Below are positions 6,023 through 7,316 of a DNA stretch of 7,316 nt, piece by piece. The notes below the pieces were generated by a model. It did no database searches and was not told the DNA's origin. It saw nothing but the letters and a program-made list of their open reading frames with translations. The position numbers were made by a program, and so were the translations under genes. Position 1 is the stretch's first letter. Each line of letters opens with the position of its first letter. This stretch comes from UBA1181 sp045639525 (lineage in GTDB: Bacteria > Bacteroidota > Bacteroidia > Bacteroidales > Paludibacteraceae), in NCBI GenBank assembly GCA_045639525.1, contig JAZUDI010000078.1, forward strand, positions 1-7,316. The letters run 5' to 3'.

Positions 6023-7015
6023 ATGAATAAAACGTTAATTATCGGCTCCTTGCTGATGGCAAGTTGCGCCATTTCCTCTTGTAATACAAAAGAGGGAACT
6101 CATCCAAAAATTGGTACAAGTATGAATGATTCTTTGAACTTGAAGTGCGCTGTGGCGGTGGATACTGTGATGCGCGTGGGAGAAGGTCCGATTTGGGACT
6201 ACAAGTATAATCGTCTTTTGTGGATCGATACACAGGGAAGTCTTTTGATTTATACCCCGAAGAATGGTAAAAACCGGGAGATCAAGTTATCCAAACAGAT
6301 TGGCACCGTAATTCCGTATGAAGAGGATCGTGTTGTGGTCGGATTGGAGGATGGTATCTACAAATTGACCCTTTCCACCGAACAATTGGAATTCATAGCG
6401 GATCCTGAGGGTAGGGAGGCCGGCAATCGGTATAATGATGGTAAATGTGATGCCCAAGGCCGTCTCTGGATAGGTACCATGGACAAGGATTGCACCCCTT
6501 TAAAGGCCAATTTTTTCAGGGTGGATCCTGATGGAAAGGGAAAAAAGATATTGGATGGTGTCACCATTTCAAACGGTGTGGCGTGGTCTCCCGACGGCAA
6601 GACGATGTACTACCAAGATACCCCCACTTTGAAGGTCTCCGCCTTTGATTTTGACGAAGAGAAGGGAGAAGTCTCCAATCGAAGGGAGATCATCACAATG
6701 ACCCCTGATTTAGGTACGCCAGACGGCAACACCATCGATGCGGAGGGTATGCTGTGGGTGGCCAACTGGGGAGCAGCCTGCGTGACGCGCTGGAATCCCG
6801 CAACAGGCGAACTTTTGCAAAAGATCGAGGTCCCTGCGGAGAATGTTTCCGCCTTGGCCTTTGGCGGCGAATCGTTGGATGAACTCTATATCACAACCTG
6901 CTCTCTCTGGATGTCGGAGGGAGGCGAAGAGAAATATCCGCAAGCGGGAAAAATGTTTGTGGTGAAACCAGGTGTAAAGGGTATGAAGTGTAACTATTGG
7001 GGCGAAACTCGATAG
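6023..7015 (+). CDS. SMP-30/gluconolactonase (regucalcin)-family lipoprotein
   Basis: This 330-residue six-bladed beta-propeller lactonase-type protein is exported as a lipoprotein. The signal peptide ends in the lipobox ISSC, with lipidation at Cys20; Cys15 (MASC) is a poorer alternative. The propeller runs from about 45 to the end. The residues that bind the divalent metal in regucalcin are present: Glu54 (GEGPIW), Asn184 (ISNGVAWSPDG) and Asp234 (PDGNTID). So is the substrate-side pair Arg136/Asn138 (NRYNDGKCD), and GTM (151-153) follows. A metal-dependent sugar-lactone hydrolase is therefore plausible, acting in the periplasm or at the outer membrane; the acid-rich stretch that usually marks surface export is not evident after Cys20. 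The lactone is unknown, and no sugar dehydrogenase is in view to supply it. It stands alone, divergent from prfA, and an insertion sequence seems to begin about 20 bases after its stop. Confidence 0.93.
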   Translation: MNKTLIIGSLLMASCAISSCNTKEGTHPKIGTSMNDSLNLKCAVAVDTVMRVGEGPIWDYKYNRLLWIDTQGSLLIYTPKNGKNREIKLSKQIGTVIPYEEDRVVVGLEDGIYKLTLSTEQLEFIADPEGREAGNRYNDGKCDAQGRLWIGTMDKDCTPLKANFFRVDPDGKGKKILDGVTISNGVAWSPDGKTMYYQDTPTLKVSAFDFDEEKGEVSNRREIITMTPDLGTPDGNTIDAEGMLWVANWGAACVTRWNPATGELLQKIEVPAENVSALAFGGESLDELYITTCSLWMSEGGEEKYPQAGKMFVVKPGVKGMKCNYWGETR

Positions 7016-7036
7016 GGATACGGCATGAAAAACAAT

Positions 7037-7068
7037 GAGGGTGTATCAAAATTGATATGCCCTCTTTT
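7037..7068 (+). terminator. Hairpin plus TTTT: terminator and probable insertion-sequence end
   Basis: GAGGGTGTATCAA (7037-7049) pairs with TTGATATGCCCTC (7052-7064) over 13 positions including two G-U pairs, and TTTT follows, so it looks like an intrinsic terminator for the SMP-30 gene. In addition, the beginning GAGGGTGTATCAAAA resembles the terminal repeats I associate with IS1182-like elements, so it may be the left end of the transposon whose transposase starts downstream. The hairpin is seen; the IS-end reading is inferred, since the other end lies outside the window. Confidence 0.6.
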
Positions 7069-7093
7069 CGTATAAAAGCCACCGAAAAGAGTG

Positions 7094-7127
7094 AAAAAAA
7101 GCCCCGACTTTCACAAGCTGAGGCTTT
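7094..7127 (-). terminator. Hairpin with T-run on the minus strand, inside the presumed IS leader
   Basis: Arms 7098-7110 and 7115-7127 pair over 13 positions with two mismatches around a TCAC loop. A seven-base A-run (7094-7100) flanks and enters the left arm, so on the minus strand the hairpin runs straight into TTTTTTT, an intrinsic-terminator arrangement. The right arm overlaps the TTTG of the transposase promoter. In read-through transcripts it could help insulate the transposase gene, as is common at IS ends. Confidence 0.5.
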
Positions 7128-7155
7128 GTAGTCTCATAAAGATTTTGTATCTTTA
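7125..7155 (+). promoter_or_regulatory. Promoter for the transposase gene
   Basis: TTTG (7125-7128), a 19-base spacer and TATCTTTA (7148-7155) match the Bacteroidetes consensus at all but the final base of the -7 element. The predicted start of transcription, near 7160, lies after the ATG at 7155, which favours translation from the ATG at 7173. Confidence 0.55.
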
Positions 7156-7172
7156 TGAAAATCAAACAATTA

Positions 7173-7316
7173 ATGGCTACAAATTTACACTTTCGGGATT
7201 ACAATCCCAAACAAATGGTACTTTTTCCAGAGAGACTGGATAAAGACATAGACGAGAATGATCCCGTCCGAGTTGTTGACACTGTCGTAGACGGTCTGAA
7301 AATCAGTATTTTCAGT
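7173..7316 (+). CDS. IS1182/IS5-like transposase, N-terminal part (cut by window end)
   Basis: The open frame starts at ATG 7173, or in frame at ATG 7155, and runs uninterrupted to the last base. Its translation includes MATNLHFRDYNPKQMVLFP and ENDPVRVVDTVVDGL. This is the N-terminal helical domain (DUF772 type) of DDE transposases of the IS1182 and IS5-like groups, where YNPKQ, LFP and the HPVR/DPVRVV stretch are typical. Full proteins of this kind have about 450-550 residues, so the catalytic DDE region lies beyond the window. The inverted-repeat-like sequence at 7037 and the promoter at 7125-7155 fit an intact left end. I chose 7173 because the earlier ATG overlaps the -7 box. Group assignment is from motif memory. 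Confidence 0.82.
   Translation, partial: MATNLHFRDYNPKQMVLFPERLDKDIDENDPVRVVDTVVDGLKISIFS

Larger units (their letters stand above)
7037..7316 (+). mobile_element. Left part of an insertion sequence (IS1182/IS5-like)
   Basis: The presumed element begins at or near GAGGGTGTATC (7037), contains a leader hairpin and promoter, and carries the start of its transposase gene. Its right end and any target duplication are outside the window, so the left boundary is an estimate. It lies just behind the SMP-30 stop codon and does not interrupt that gene. Confidence 0.55.

Overview
The window reads as chromosomal DNA from a gut-type Bacteroidales bacterium, possibly Bacteroides or Parabacteroides. Three things point there. 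Gene starts lack a Shine-Dalgarno sequence and have A/T-rich leaders. Several genes carry the Bacteroidetes promoter signature TTTG-N19/20-TAnnTTTG. The proteins also have Bacteroidales character: a secreted glycoside hydrolase with a CBM6 and a degenerate secretion-type tail, a Bacteroidales-type release factor 1, and an SMP-30 lipoprotein. The species cannot be fixed from sequence alone.

Layout. Positions 1-206 are non-coding or unresolved, with two small dyads and a very good promoter just before the first gene. Three plus-strand genes follow with short gaps of 49 and 41 bases: a secreted clan-A-like glycoside hydrolase with CBM6 (207-2150), a CatA-like acyltransferase (2200-2814) and a cation diffusion facilitator metal exporter (2856-3752). 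Between 3753 and 3832 lie a tandem 7-bp repeat and a long inverted repeat, at the junction with the convergent minus-strand pair. That pair is prfA (5862-4753) followed 18 bases later by a CysM-type cysteine synthase (4734-3826), probably one transcript from a strong promoter at 5908-5939. Divergently, a regucalcin/gluconolactonase-like lipoprotein (6023-7015) is read to the right. About 20 bases after its stop is a sequence that looks like the end of an insertion sequence. It is followed by a hairpin, a promoter and the first part of an IS1182/IS5-like transposase, cut by the window end.

How the genes fit together. The secreted hydrolase and the SMP-30 lipoprotein suggest extracellular or periplasmic carbohydrate handling, but there is no SusC/SusD pair, sugar kinase or regulator here, so no polysaccharide utilisation locus can be claimed. 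prfA is housekeeping and the cysteine synthase is amino-acid metabolism. I see no CRISPR, toxin-antitoxin, phage or defence module. No convincing undescribed multi-gene system is visible. The points most worth checking are the unassigned catalytic domain of the hydrolase, the Lys in place of the O-phosphoserine-reading Arg in the CysM-like enzyme, the structured convergent junction, and the insertion-sequence end placed just behind the SMP-30 gene.
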